A stretch of 64,000 bases of DNA from Acanthosepion esculentum. Lineage: Eukaryota; Mollusca; Cephalopoda; Sepiida; Sepiidae. The stretch lies in NCBI GenBank assembly GCA_964036315.1, contig OZ038507.1:60739502-60803501 (forward strand), read 5' to 3'. This document shows positions 10,298 through 19,478 of this stretch, piece after piece. The notes under the pieces are model-generated. The model was not told where the DNA came from. It ran no database searches and saw only the letters and a list, made by a program, of their open reading frames with translations. Made by a program: the position numbers and the translations under genes. The first letter of the stretch is position 1. Each line of letters begins with the position of its first letter.

Positions 10298-10299
<2 letters not shown>

Positions 10300-10322
10300 A
10301 AGAATAAAAAATATTTAAAAAT

Positions 10323-10460
10323 TAAAATCTTCAGACACACTGGGTTGTATATTAATATTACTTCGTTTTTATTATTATTTCATTTAAATTCCTCGACTAG
10401 TTTCGGCCAACATGACCATCATCAGGAGAAAAATAATTTTCTGCTTGCTGGTAGCAGTGA
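10323..10460 (-). ncRNA. Hammerhead-like repeat, copy 1
   Basis: On the minus strand: stem I (10431-10426 with 10394-10389; six pairs, one wobble), CTGATGA (10425-10419), one free T, a five-pair stem II with a TGT loop, GAA (10404-10402), an A-U pair closing a CTAG loop, then C at 10395 following GT, the classical GUC cleavage triplet. All invariant core bases of a type I hammerhead are present; the free T between the core and stem II is not standard. The surrounding ~110 bases recur at 37255-37375. Type I hammerheads with very short stem III are known from Penelope-like elements. Activity is inference. Confidence 0.45.
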
Positions 10461-10930
10461 ACTACAGAAATGAATGTCTTGATGGAGAAAATGAACTTTT
10501 GTCTGTAGTTTTCATTTGTTTTTTATTTTCTTATTTTTTTTACATGAATTTTGGTCAGGCCTTGTGTTGGCCAAACAGTCTCTTTTAAGTTGAAATAAGA
10601 GCTGGATGGATTCGTGCTGCTCTGAATTCCCTTGGTCATTTTGACATGTTTTATTGGTTCCTGGAAAGGGTATGTGTCTCTGTTAAGTGTGTGTGAGTGT
10701 GTTATTTGGTTCTTAGAGAGTGAGTGAGTATGATGTGTGTAAGCGTGTATATTCGTGTGGGTGTAGGTATAAGTGTGAGGTCTCAACACCTCCGTAAGCA
10801 TATCTGTCTTGTGTGGGTGAGAAATGTGGGTAGGTTTTAATTTGTAGGGTTAAATATTAATACTATCTATATTGTTAAATATATGGTTAAGCCCGGCTGG
10901 ATAGTGCGTTTTTAAACGTTGTATCAACTT
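10461..10930. other. Unassigned spacer, partly TG-rich
   Basis: GTGTGTGAGTGTG words at 10685-10770; otherwise no ORF or repeat recognised. Confidence 0.5.
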
Positions 10931-11440
10931 AAATTATAAAAATATTACCAGCAATGAAAATCATGTCGGCATTAAATAACCCATTGAGGTGTTGATATGC
11001 CGTAAAATAAAACAAAACAAACCAAACAACTAAAAGATCGAATCAGTTTCTTGAGACGTAAGAGAGTACCAGGAGACGTAAGATGAACATCCTTAAGAAA
11101 GGCGCCGTACTTGACTTAAAACCAAAAATAATATTATGTTAAATTATAAAAATATTACCAGCAATAAAAATCTTGTCGGCATTAAATAACCCATTGAGGT
11201 GTTGATATGCCGTAAAATAAAACAAAACAAACCAAACAACTAAAGGATCGAATCAGTTTCTTGCTATAAAGATGAACATCCTTAAGAAAGGTGCCGTATT
11301 TGACTTAAAACCAAAAATAATATTATGTTAAATTATAAAAATATTACCAGCAATAAAAATCTTGTCGGCATTAAATAACCCATTGAGGTGTTGATATGTC
11401 GTAAAACAAAACAAACGAAACTAAACCAAACCAAACAAAT
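10931..11440 (+). repeat. Tandem repeat, ~210-bp unit, 2.5 copies
   Basis: Units begin AAATTATAAAAATATTACCA at about 10931, 11141 and 11330. The second lacks about 20 bases around GAGACGTAAGAGAGTACC. Each contains CATTAAATAACCCATTGAGG and GTTGATATGCCGT (dispersed repeat E). AAACAAAACAAACC-type words follow. Non-coding. Confidence 0.9.
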
Positions 11441-11610
11441 ATGCTAACCATTAGACCACGTCGAGGCGCTCGGCTCCTACTATTTATAAGTCACAATGAA
11501 GATCAAATTTATACGCCAGTTACTACGTTTATTAATAACTGTCATCAATTATCGAACCTTGGCTACTTGAGTCATAGACATAACTGGTAAGTTCACTGAA
11601 GCGTATATCC
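11441..11610. other. Spacer with tRNA-like words
   Basis: ATGCTAACCATTAGACCACG is a common tRNA/SINE A-box-side word in reverse orientation, but no matching B box or cloverleaf is visible, so no tRNA is called. Confidence 0.35.
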
Positions 11611-12065
11611 GCCTACGACGTACATTAACGATGAGAAACGCAGGCGATCGGAAAACATGTCCATACCCTTGTGTTAATAGCCGTTATTTTGCTGATCTGA
11701 ATGTTAATGAACAATTTCCCAAATAACGAATAACAGCTATAATAATAATGATAATAATAATAATTATTATTTTTAATTACAGTGGCACCAGAAGAAGTAA
11801 GAAGAAAGAGGAGGAGGAACGGTATCAATGTTTGTAACGTGAGATAGTACACTTGTTGGGGACTTACGAAAGTGGAAGCTGTTTCTGTTGTTGTGGGCGC
11901 CATTGGAATTAAGATAGACAAAATCTAAAAATGGCTGGGTAAAAATGGGACTGTGATTCCTACGGAGATGATTCAGAAAACTTCACTGCTTGAAACAACC
12001 AAAATTGGGCGAAAGGTTTTGTCGATGTAGAGGGTTGAAGAAATGACAGGCTCCATGTTTATTTT
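11611..12065 (+). mobile_element. RLE-type retrotransposon 3' end (family B), degenerate
   Basis: In mixed frames: EEEERYQCL, then VEAVSVVVGAIGI, DKI-KWLGKNGTVIPTEMIQ and KTSLLETTKIGRKVLSM. The motif VVP/SVVVGA-G followed by IQK--LL-TA-I-RKVLSM is the last part of a C-terminal domain found in some non-LTR retrotransposons after a restriction-like endonuclease (RLE). The endonuclease motif is not visible in this copy. A (TAA)n-like tract lies at 11739-11768. Other family B pieces: 12345, 12620, 13640, 14741. Confidence 0.55.
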
Positions 12066-12141
12066 TTTTTATGAAAGCTGATCGTCAAATGACGGCATAA
12101 GATCGGCTTGAGAAAAAGACTTGGAAAATAATAATAATAGT

Positions 12142-13090
12142 AAAACCTTTAAGGAAAATGTATGATTCGGAACACCTAGTCATAAAAAACTGAACCTCGT
12201 ACCTTGAGAGAAAGGTCGCATCTGATTCTTTCTGCTATGTTCTGTCTTTACAAGAGTCAGATGCGACTCCCAAAAAACTTTAAGGACTTGTCAGAGTTCA
12301 GAAGTATTTACACGGTCTTGTGGGTGGTGAATTATTAGTTGTGAAAGAAAAGGAGGAAAGTTATAAAGATTTGAAGCAGGGGTGGTGAAGGCTTCAGAAA
12401 AGAAAGAAGAAATTGTTCGAGTTTGTGTAGCAGCCCTTGGAACAGTAACAATGGGACTGATTCGAAAATAATAATAAAACCTTTAAGGAAAATGTATGAT
12501 TCGGAACACCTAGTCATAAAAACTGAACCTCATATCTTAAAATATATAACACTGTTTTGCTAATAAATAATAACCAAAACTCTGCAGATCTAGTTGTACA
12601 TAATTAGGTTACAATAGAATTTGGGGACTTAAGAAAGTCGATGCTCTTCCTGTTGTTGTAGGCGCCATTGGAAAAATGGTTGGGTAAAACAGGGACTGTG
12701 ATTCAAACGTGGAAGCTTCAGAAAACATCACAGCTTGAGACAACAAAAATTGGGAGAAAGGAGTTGTCGGTGTAAAGGGTGTGAAAAAAATGACACGGCC
12801 CATGGTTATTTTTTTATGCTAAGCCTTACCCCCAACACCGCAAGCTGATCGTTAGATTACGGCAAATGATCGGATGAGAAAAAGAAGTGAAAATAATAAT
12901 AAAAACTTAATAAGTTGGTGTAGTTGCCCTTGGAACAGTGAGTAACAATAGGGCTAATTCGAAATACTAATAAAACCTTTAAGGAAAATGTATGATTCGG
13001 AACACCTAGTCATAAAAAACTGAACCTCGTACCTTGAGAGAAAGCATCTGATTCTTTCTGCTATACTCCGTTTTTAAAAGAGCCAGATGC
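12142..13090 (+). repeat. Triplicated segment with family B RLE pieces
   Basis: CCTTTAAGGAAAATGTATGA then TTCGGAACACCTAGTCATAA occurs at 12142, 12474 and 12971, the first and third followed by ACCTTGAGAGAAAG. Between the copies lie family B protein fragments: KKEEIVRVCVAALGTVT-like codons at 12395-12460 and ALPVVVGAIG / KWLGKTGTVIQT-KLQK at 12630-12780. This looks like an approximately 330-500 bp unit duplicated after decay. Confidence 0.6.
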
Positions 13091-13129
13091 AACCCCCCCA
13101 AAAAAAAATGAAGTATTGCTGTCATAACT

Positions 13130-13600
13130 GGTTTGGAGCTGCTCGGCCTTCATTCAAAAGCCTTGACAGAGTTCAAAAGAATTTAAATGCACGGCCATGT
13201 GGGTGATGACTTATTTTCCACCTTGCAGCCAAACGATGCTTGCCATTCGCTACTCTATCGTTGTTTTTGTGGAAAATGTTCAGACGAACTACATTCCTTA
13301 GCTCCACCAGTTCAGACCTTCACAGCTAGGACCCGCCATGCCACGTACACGGGGTTAGAACCATCCATACTCCCTTCCTCTTCCATTCATAAGGAGAAAG
13401 GCGGTTTCTTCTCCGGAACGGTTAATTTGCGGATGAGTTTACCTTAGAATGCTTCCCCGATAACTACAATCTTCAAGTCTAGGGTCAACCATTACCTATC
13501 CTAGATACCCCCATAATATACACTTCTTACTTTCCCGCACCCTTTACGTACTTATAACAACTATATTCAATAACCCTCTAACTTGAGTGACTCTTGGGTC
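13130..13600 (+). mobile_element. LINE reverse transcriptase C-terminus (lineage 3)
   Basis: The frame at 13187-13447 reads CHSLLYRCFCGKCSDELHSL then APPVQTFTARTRHATYTG; after a stop the plus strand continues with codons for TIFKSRVNHYLS at about 13465-13500. LLYRYFHGKCSDEL...FKSRVN-YLS is the end of CR1/BS-like reverse transcriptases, a lineage distinct in wording from the FHGNCS copies. A sister copy is at 43460-43965. Confidence 0.7.
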
Positions 13601-13639
13601 TTGGTGAACAATGGTATAAAAAAGGAAATCATCGATATA

Positions 13640-13925
13640 ACGATACCAGGAGACGTAAGGGGACTTGGGAGGAGGAAGAGGAAAGATATAAAGATTTGAA
13701 ACATGAAATAGCATGCTTGAGTCGAGGGAGGCTTAAGAAACTAGAAGTGGTTAGAGTTGTTGTGAGATTTTTATTGTGACAGACAAAATTCAAAGATGCT
13801 TGGATAGAATTGGAACGCTGATTCGACATGTGATTCTTCAGGAAACACCACCGCTTGGGAAACTGCCAGAATTCTGAGAAACGTTTTGCCGATGGTTATG
13901 AGTCATGACCCCCCGCCTGATCGTT
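13640..13925 (+). mobile_element. RLE retrotransposon fragment (family B)
   Basis: IPGDVRGLGRRKRKDIKI, then in another frame ERYKDLKHEIACLSRGRLKK and LEVVRVVVRFLL, then in a third DKIQRCLDRIGTLIRHVILQ and ARILRNVLPM. Same order as the copy at 14741-15225. Frameshifted throughout. Confidence 0.6.
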
Positions 13926-13964
13926 AAATTACGGCCTAACATTTTCTTGTGATAAAGATGAAAA

Positions 13965-13974
13965 TAATAATAAC

Positions 13975-14037
<63 letters not shown>

Positions 14038-14046
14038 AAGAAGAAG
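13965..14046. repeat. (AAT)n(AAG)n trinucleotide array
   Basis: AAT triplets then AAG triplets. It lies exactly between a family B and a family A retrotransposon fragment. Confidence 0.95.
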
Positions 14047-14622
14047 ATGGAACTAAACCGAAATGCAGGATCTGCGGAAAATATAATGAAATTGTCGACC
14101 ATAATATCTCAGGATATCCGGAACTAGCAAAAAATGAATATATCCAGAGACATAACAAGGTAGCGTCATATGTGCACTGGAAGATATGCAAGAAGTACAA
14201 AATCGAAACCACTGAGAGATGGTATGAGCACTCAACCAGACAGTTACCCAAAATAAGGATGTAAATATTCTCTGGTACATACTAATTAAAACCGACAGGG
14301 AAATAAAAGCCAACATACCTATATGAGACAAGAAATTCAGAAAGTGTATGCTTATTGATAAAGCAGTACCATCTGAGAGAATCACCTCCATGAAAATTAT
14401 CGAGAAATTGTCCAAATACCTGGAGATCGATATTAACAGGATGTGATGAATGAACACTGAAACTGTACCAATAGTAATCGGAGCTCTGGGCCTCGTGAAA
14501 AAAGGAATGGATAATTTTACAAACAGTGGCCCAGGTAACATAAACATACAAGTTGCCCAGAAAATCGCCAGACTAGGAACATCTCATATACTAAGAAAAG
14601 TGCTATCAATTAAATGACAATT
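14047..14622 (+). mobile_element. RLE retrotransposon 3' end (family A), CCHC and endonuclease region
   Basis: KCRICGKYNEIVDHNISGYP is a CX2CX8HX4C knuckle whose last Cys has become Tyr. Then WKICKKYKIETTERWYEHS, KTDREIKAN, DKKFRKCMLIDKAVPSERIT, MKIIEKLSKYLEIDINRM, a break, TVPIVIGALGLVKKGMDNF and QKIARLGTSHILRKVLSI before a stop. In R2/R4-type elements such a knuckle precedes the RPD...D endonuclease; here the RPD position reads NIPI (PD lost), while the distal Asp (LID) is kept. It has internal stops. Naming as RLE is from family knowledge. Confidence 0.75.
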
Positions 14623-14697
14623 CTCCTATAGGGCCTAAGAACCATAGTTTGGACCCGGATTTAGAGGATACAAAGCATGAAACATAACATATACAGA

Positions 14698-14699
14698 TG

Positions 14700-14740
<41 letters not shown>
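14698..14740. repeat. (AAT)n array
   Basis: TAA/AAT triplets joining two retrotransposon fragments. Confidence 0.95.
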
Positions 14741-15225
14741 TCACCTGCAGTATTGGAAAATGAGAGTGTAAAGCTGCTCTGGGACTTCATCGTGTAAAGT
14801 GATAATGTGACTGAAGCAAGAAGGCCAGACACCATTATGGTCCAGAAGGAAGACCAAGAGTGTTGGGTCATCGATACACCGATACCAGGGGACGTAAAGC
14901 TGGTTGACACAGAAAAGGAAGAGGAGGAGGAAAGTTATTAAGAGTTGAAGCCGGAAATAGCACGCGAGGTGAGGGGGGCGCTTTAAAATGTCGAAATCGT
15001 TCCCGTTGTTGTGGGTACCCTTCGAACAGTGACGGATGAATTCCTGAAATGTCTTGGGTAAAATTGGGAACTGAGATGTTTCAGAGAACATCATTGCTTG
15101 GGAAACTGTCAGAATTCTGAGAAAGGGTCTGGCTGGTGGGGGGAGGCGAAGAAATGACAGGACCCTCAGACTTTTGTTGTGACCCCAACCTCGATCGCTA
15201 AATTACATCATAAGTGTTGCTTGAA
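14741..15225 (+). mobile_element. RLE retrotransposon 3' end (family B), endonuclease motif kept
   Basis: PAVLENESVKLLWDFIV opens the copy right after the AAT array; then ARRPDTIMVQKEDQECWVID, in which PD and the following D are separated by 14 residues, the RLE spacing. Next TPIPGDVKLVDTEKEEEEE, LKPEIAREVRGAL, VEIVPVVVGTLRTVTDEFLK and CLG, and a tail with a frameshift. At least two stops. The (TAA)n tract at 15230 follows. Confidence 0.7.
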
Positions 15226-15229
15226 AAGA

Positions 15230-15300
<71 letters not shown>
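15230..15300. repeat. (TAA)n array 1 of the chain
   Basis: About 70 bases of pure ATA/TAA triplets. NNNN, YYYY and LLLL open frames across it are artefacts. Confidence 0.97.
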
Positions 15301-15301
<1 letters not shown>

Positions 15302-15616
15302 CTTGAGGAGCTTGAAATCGAAATCTCAAAAATGTGGCACATGGGAACATCAACAATTCCTGTAGTTGGAGCCCTCGGATTGGTTGGAAAAGATTCCAGT
15401 AGACCCATTGAAGGAATTCATGGAAGCCCATGCCTTAAAGAAATACAAAAAAAAATGTTCTCACGAGTACAGCCCACACTTTACGAAGGGCTTTATCTAT
15501 GTAAATATGTGTGTGTGTGTGTGTGTGATTGTGTGTGTGTTTTAATTGGTCAGTGGAAAATGTCATGATGCCGTTTCTGTCAGGAAAGAAATGTATACAC
15601 ACCAGAAATCAAAGGA

Positions 15617-15617
<1 letters not shown>
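15301..15617 (+). mobile_element. RLE retrotransposon 3' end (family A), chain unit 1
   Basis: Starts immediately after TAA repeats with LEELEIEISKMWHMGTSTIP, VVGALGLVGKDSS and PCLKEIQKK, then a frameshift before the usual RALSM stop. A 3' UTR follows with GGTCAGTGGAAAATGTCATG and GAAATCAAAGGAAATAAT, leading into the next TAA array. It is 5'-truncated inside the SKYKDLEIEISKMW region. A TG array has grown in the UTR (about 15509-15540). Confidence 0.8.
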
Positions 15618-15672
<55 letters not shown>

Positions 15673-15688
15673 TAATAATAATAATAAT
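15618..15688. repeat. (TAA)n array 2 of the chain
   Basis: Pure AAT triplets with one GAT; forms the 3' tail of unit 1 and the 5' border of unit 2. Confidence 0.97.
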
Positions 15689-16195
15689 CCTTTAGAGAAA
15701 GGAAACTGCAAGAAATTGGCATGGACATCACCCAGAATCAGATATAGAGATAGGACCTGTAACAATTTTATGGGACTTTACAATGGACACTGTCAGAACA
15801 ATCAAAGCTAATCGCACAGACATTGTGATCAAAGACCACAAAAAGAGAATCTTCTTTCTTATTGACATGGCGGTCCCTGCAGATTGCAATGTATCTTTGA
15901 AGATCTCAAAAAAACCCAAAAAAACTATAAAAATATAAGGATCTCAAAAATGTGGCACATGAAGATATCGATAATTCCAGTTGTAGTTGGAGCACTCGGA
16001 TTGATTGGAAAAGACTCCGATAGACTCATTAAAAAGATTCCTGGTAGTCCATATCTTAAAGACAATAAAAAAATATACCCATAACTACAGCTTACATATT
16101 ACAAAGAGCTTTATCTATATAAAGTGTGCGCGATCTTAGGTTTTTTGATCAGTAGAAAATCTCATGAAGCCATTTTTTTATCATTGGTCTGTGGT
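15689..16195 (+). mobile_element. RLE retrotransposon 3' end (family A), chain unit 2
   Basis: WDFTMDTVRTIKANRTDIVI, then KDHKKRIFFLIDMAVPADCN, where the endonuclease PD has become TD, the second D is kept. Then RISKMWHMKISIIPVVVGAL, GLIGKDSDRLIKKIPGSPYL. The UTR (GATCAGTAGAAAATCTCATG) ends abruptly at about 16195, where unit 3 begins without a TAA spacer, so a deletion or unequal exchange probably removed it. Confidence 0.78.
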
Positions 16196-16552
16196 TGGGA
16201 AATCGAAATCTCAAAAATATGGCACATGAGGATATCAATAATTCCAGTTGTAGTTGGAGCACTCGGATTGTTTGGAAAAGGTTCCGATAAACTCATTAAA
16301 GAGATTCCTGGTAGTCCATGCCTTAGAGAAAAACAAGAAATTGTAATCACAAGTACAGCTTGCATATCACGAAGTGCTTTATCTATGTAAAATATGTGTG
16401 ATCTTAGGATTTGTTTGTTTTTTTGTTTGTTTTTTCTTTTGTTTTTGTTTTTTTTACTAAAAATGATCAGTGGAAAATGTCATGTAGTCATTTATTGCAT
16501 AAGGTCTCTGGTTAGGACCCGGAAAAATGTATATACAACTGAAATCAACGGA

Positions 16553-16553
<1 letters not shown>
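16196..16553 (+). mobile_element. RLE retrotransposon 3' end (family A), chain unit 3
   Basis: GWEIEISKIWHMRISIIPVV, VGALGLFGKGSDKL and ITSTACISRSALSM then TAA stop at about 16390. The 3' UTR has GATCAGTGGAAAATGTCATG, GGACCCGGAAAAATGTATA and GAAATCAACGGAAATAAT and passes into TAA repeats. Confidence 0.78.

Positions 16554-16595
<42 letters not shown>
16554..16595. repeat. (TAA)n array 3 of the chain
   Basis: About 40 bases of AAT triplets between units 3 and 4. Confidence 0.97.
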
Positions 16596-16597
<2 letters not shown>

Positions 16598-17127
16598 CTG
16601 GTACGAACACCACCCTGACCCGGTTACGGAGATAGGACCTGTTACAATTCTATGGGACTACACAATACACACTGACAGAACAATCAAAGCCAACCGCCCA
16701 GACATTGTTATTAAAGACCACAAACAAAATAAGTGCCTCCTTATTGATATGGCAGTCACTGCAGACTGCAATGTATCTTTGAAGATATTCGTAAAACTGT
16801 CGAAATACAAGGACCTTGAAATAGAAATCTCAAAAATGTGGCACATGGGAACATCAACAATTCCTGTTGTAGTTAGAGCCCTTGGACTGGTTGGAAAAGA
16901 TTCCAGTAGGCTGATTGAAGGGATCCCTGGAAGTCCATGCCTCAAAGAGATACAAAAAATTGTTCTGACAAGTACAGCCCACACTTTACGAAGGGCTTTA
17001 TCTATGTAATTATTTTTATTTTATTTAATTTTTTTTGCAGTGGAAAGTGTCATGATGCCATTTCTAACCTTAGGTCCCTGGGCGGGACCCGGAAAGAAAT
17101 GTGTAAACGCCAGATATCAAAGGAAAT
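16596..17127 (+). mobile_element. RLE retrotransposon 3' end (family A), chain unit 4, best preserved
   Basis: One open frame from the TAA repeat to the natural stop at 17009: WYEHHPDPVTEIGPVTILWD, YTIHTDRTIKANRPDIVIKD, HKQNKCLLIDMAVTADCNVS, LKIFVKLSKYKDLEIEISKM, WHMGTSTIPVVVRALGLVGK and a final LRRALSM. RPD and the Asp of LLID are intact and 14 residues apart, as in the restriction-like endonuclease of R2/R4-clade elements. It lacks the knuckle and reverse transcriptase because it is 5'-truncated. The UTR carries GCAGTGGAAAGTGTCATGAT and GGACCCGGAAAGAAATGTG and ends in TAA repeats. Confidence 0.85.
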
Positions 17128-17154
17128 AAAAATAATAATAATAACAACAATAAC

Positions 17155-17206
<52 letters not shown>
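17128..17206. repeat. (TAA)n array 4 of the chain
   Basis: About 80 bases of AAT triplets with a few AAC; tail of unit 4. Confidence 0.97.
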
Positions 17207-17207
<1 letters not shown>

Positions 17208-17549
17208 ATTTACAAGAATGAAACTGCATCGAAAGGTCATGAACTCTACCCAGTCTTATTACAGGCCAAAAATATCCTAGCTATTGACAGACAGTACAGT
17301 GCAGCTAATACAGTGCCTACTACTACTGACAGATGGAACCATCATAGCTCCTTATTTCATTCATTTCCATCTATTACGGTATATATTCAAAGTAACATAC
17401 TACTTTTTTTTTATAATGTTATGTCCCTTCAGGACATAGGTCATCATGTTTCTTCTAAAATTCCTTATCTCATCCGAGGATTGCCACGACTTCTTGAGAA
17501 AAAGAGTAACGGGTTTCCGTTGCCTTCTTAACAAATAAGGCCTTTGCTT
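17207..17549. other. Unassigned sequence
   Basis: No recognised ORF or repeat. It begins right after the last TAA tail and so may be the original flank of the chain. Confidence 0.5.
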
Positions 17550-17730
17550 TAAATGGCTGCCAACCAATACTAGAGATTCCGGTTATTTTAACTCATAGCT
17601 GGAGTGGGATGAGGAGAAAATAAATGGATTAATGCCTTTCCCCAGGGTATTAGTGCGAACGTAAGCATAAGAAACTTGATTAGAATCTGAATTCGTCTCG
17701 CCGATTCCATGCCGTCTACTAGGTTCAGGA
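17550..17730 (-). mobile_element. Degenerate SINE (family B)
   Basis: ACTCATAGCTGGAGTGGGAT, TTTCCCCAGGGTATTAG and GCCGATTCCATGCCGT follow the order of the better copy at 20640-20830 (ACCCATAGCTGG, TTTCCCAAGGGTAT, CCGATTACTCAATCCGAG). Confidence 0.5.
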
Positions 17731-17749
17731 CTGACGGTTAAATAAATTT

Positions 17750-18385
17750 CAGAAACCTAGTAGCACTAAAAAGGGTAGCGCTGAGCCGACTAACATTAAA
17801 AAGGGTAGCGCTGAGTCGAGTAACACTAAAAAGGGTAGCGCTCAACCAAGCAACATTAAACACGTGAGAGCCGAGCCGAGTAGCATTAAAAAGGGTAGCG
17901 CTGAGTTGAGTAACACAAAAAAGGGTAGCGCTCAACCAAGCAACATTAAACACGTTAGAGCCGAGCCGAGTAGCATTAAAAAGGGTAGCGCTGAGTTGAG
18001 TAACACTAACAAGGGTAGCGCTAAACTTAGTAACATGAAACAGGGTAGCTGCGATCCTAGTTGCATTAAATTTGATACCGCTGAACTGAGTACCAATAAG
18101 CAGGATAGTGCTGAGTCGAATATCACTCAAAGGGGTAGCGCTGAGCCGAGAAGCACTAAACGGGGTAGCGCTGAGCCTAGTAAGGCTACATTGTGCAAAG
18201 TAACACTAAACAGGGTAGCGCTGATCGAGTAGCAGTATACGCAGTAGCGTTGAGTCGAATAGCACTAAACGGAGTATGGTGAAACGGGTAGCACTAAACG
18301 GAATAAAGCTGAGCCAAGTAACACTAAATGGGGTGGCGCTGAGCTGAGTGACACTAAATGGGGTGGCGCGGTGCCGGTTATTGTA
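17750..18385 (+). repeat. 30-bp minisatellite with decapeptide frame
   Basis: A 30-base unit (GTAGCACTAAAAAGGGTAGC then GCTGAGCCGA) repeats about 20 times with point changes; because 30 is a multiple of three, a frame at 17864-18232 stays open and reads a 10-residue unit of the type KKGSAELSNT. The opposite strand is open as well (LSATLFSVTR-type). Later units lose the length and break the frame. There is no upstream exon, splice signal or other sign of expression. I treat it as a non-coding tandem repeat. Confidence 0.85.
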
Positions 18386-18429
18386 GTATTTGTTCAACAT
18401 GTCCAGAAAAAAAAAAAGACGACGATCAA

Positions 18430-19478
18430 ACATGATAAACTGTAGAGATTTATAACAGAGTTTTACGCTACTTGCACCGTTGAAACAAAAGTTTTCTTTT
18501 CTTTTTTTTTAGAGAAGGAAGCGCCAATTATTCATCGGCAAAAATTGTCCAATTTAAGTATGTTTGACGTCACGACATTAAGAAGGAATGTCATCTTTAC
18601 ACGAAATACGTAGGTGACAATTTTTAGTGTGAACAATACACATATTTCTGTGCTTGTGTGTGTTTCTAGAAAGGTGACTCAGAGATGTCGTAACACATCA
18701 TTAATAGTAGCTGGGCTTTTTACCTCAAAGTAAATTAATATCTTTTTCTAATAAAGAATATTGTGACTCTGTCTGGCATCTGCCGGTCTTAAGAGACCCC
18801 ATGGATTTGTGGCTGGTGAGGTTTTTTTTTTATTTCATCTGATCGTGGCAATAAAATGCTTCACCGATCGAGTGAAGATGAGACGATGTTGGAACGCCTG
18901 GGCGTGGTCATGGGCAGGATTTTCCTGAAAAATCGACAGTTGTCCATGCAATACATCTCCCCTCTCCATGAACAAAGATAATAATATGATAAAAAATACA
19001 TCTTGGTGAATCTCTTGTCACTGCACATAATTACGTGCGAGTAGAAAACAAGAAAGAAGAAAACATTTAGCAAACATTATAAGGTTGTTTTTTGTTTGTT
19101 TCATTTTTTTTTTTCCTCTATAGAATTTTAAAGTTTCAGAGACAATAATACTCGGTGTAGTAACCCGGATTAAACTCTCTCAAGAATATAATCGCTGATG
19201 AAGCTCACTGTCAAAGGAAAGGGTAAATAGTAAAAATAAATAAAAAACATTAAAATAAATTAAAATAAATATTTACACCGAGATCATTTATTTTGTTTAA
19301 CTAAATAAATAAAAAAAGATCTCAATATATTTTTAAGATAAAAATATTCATCCGGTAAAGATATATATCGACAATCGTCAAATTGTTCGCCAATTACGCA
19401 AAATAACTACTACCTTGGATATATATTTTAAGTGTCATGTCGTTAGCGATCACAGCTCTCCATAGAGTCCTCTTTATA
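18430..19478. other. Unassigned, probably unique sequence
   Basis: About 1 kb without simple repeats, TIRs or recognised protein. Short frames such as 18861-19073 on the minus strand show no family resemblance. Confidence 0.5.

Noticed and set aside
11441..11465. tRNA gene near ATGCTAACCATTAGACCACG
   Set aside because: Only one half of a tRNA-like text is present; no B box or cloverleaf partner.
15198..15431. Open frames with long Tyr, Asn or Leu runs at TAA arrays
   Set aside because: Direct translation of trinucleotide repeats; only the adjacent retrotransposon-derived parts are meaningful.
17864..18232. Repeat-protein gene with KKGSAELSNT units
   Set aside because: The frame is open only because the repeat unit is 30 bp; both strands are open, there is no initiation or splice context, and the edges decay. 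Kept as a repeat and as a finding.
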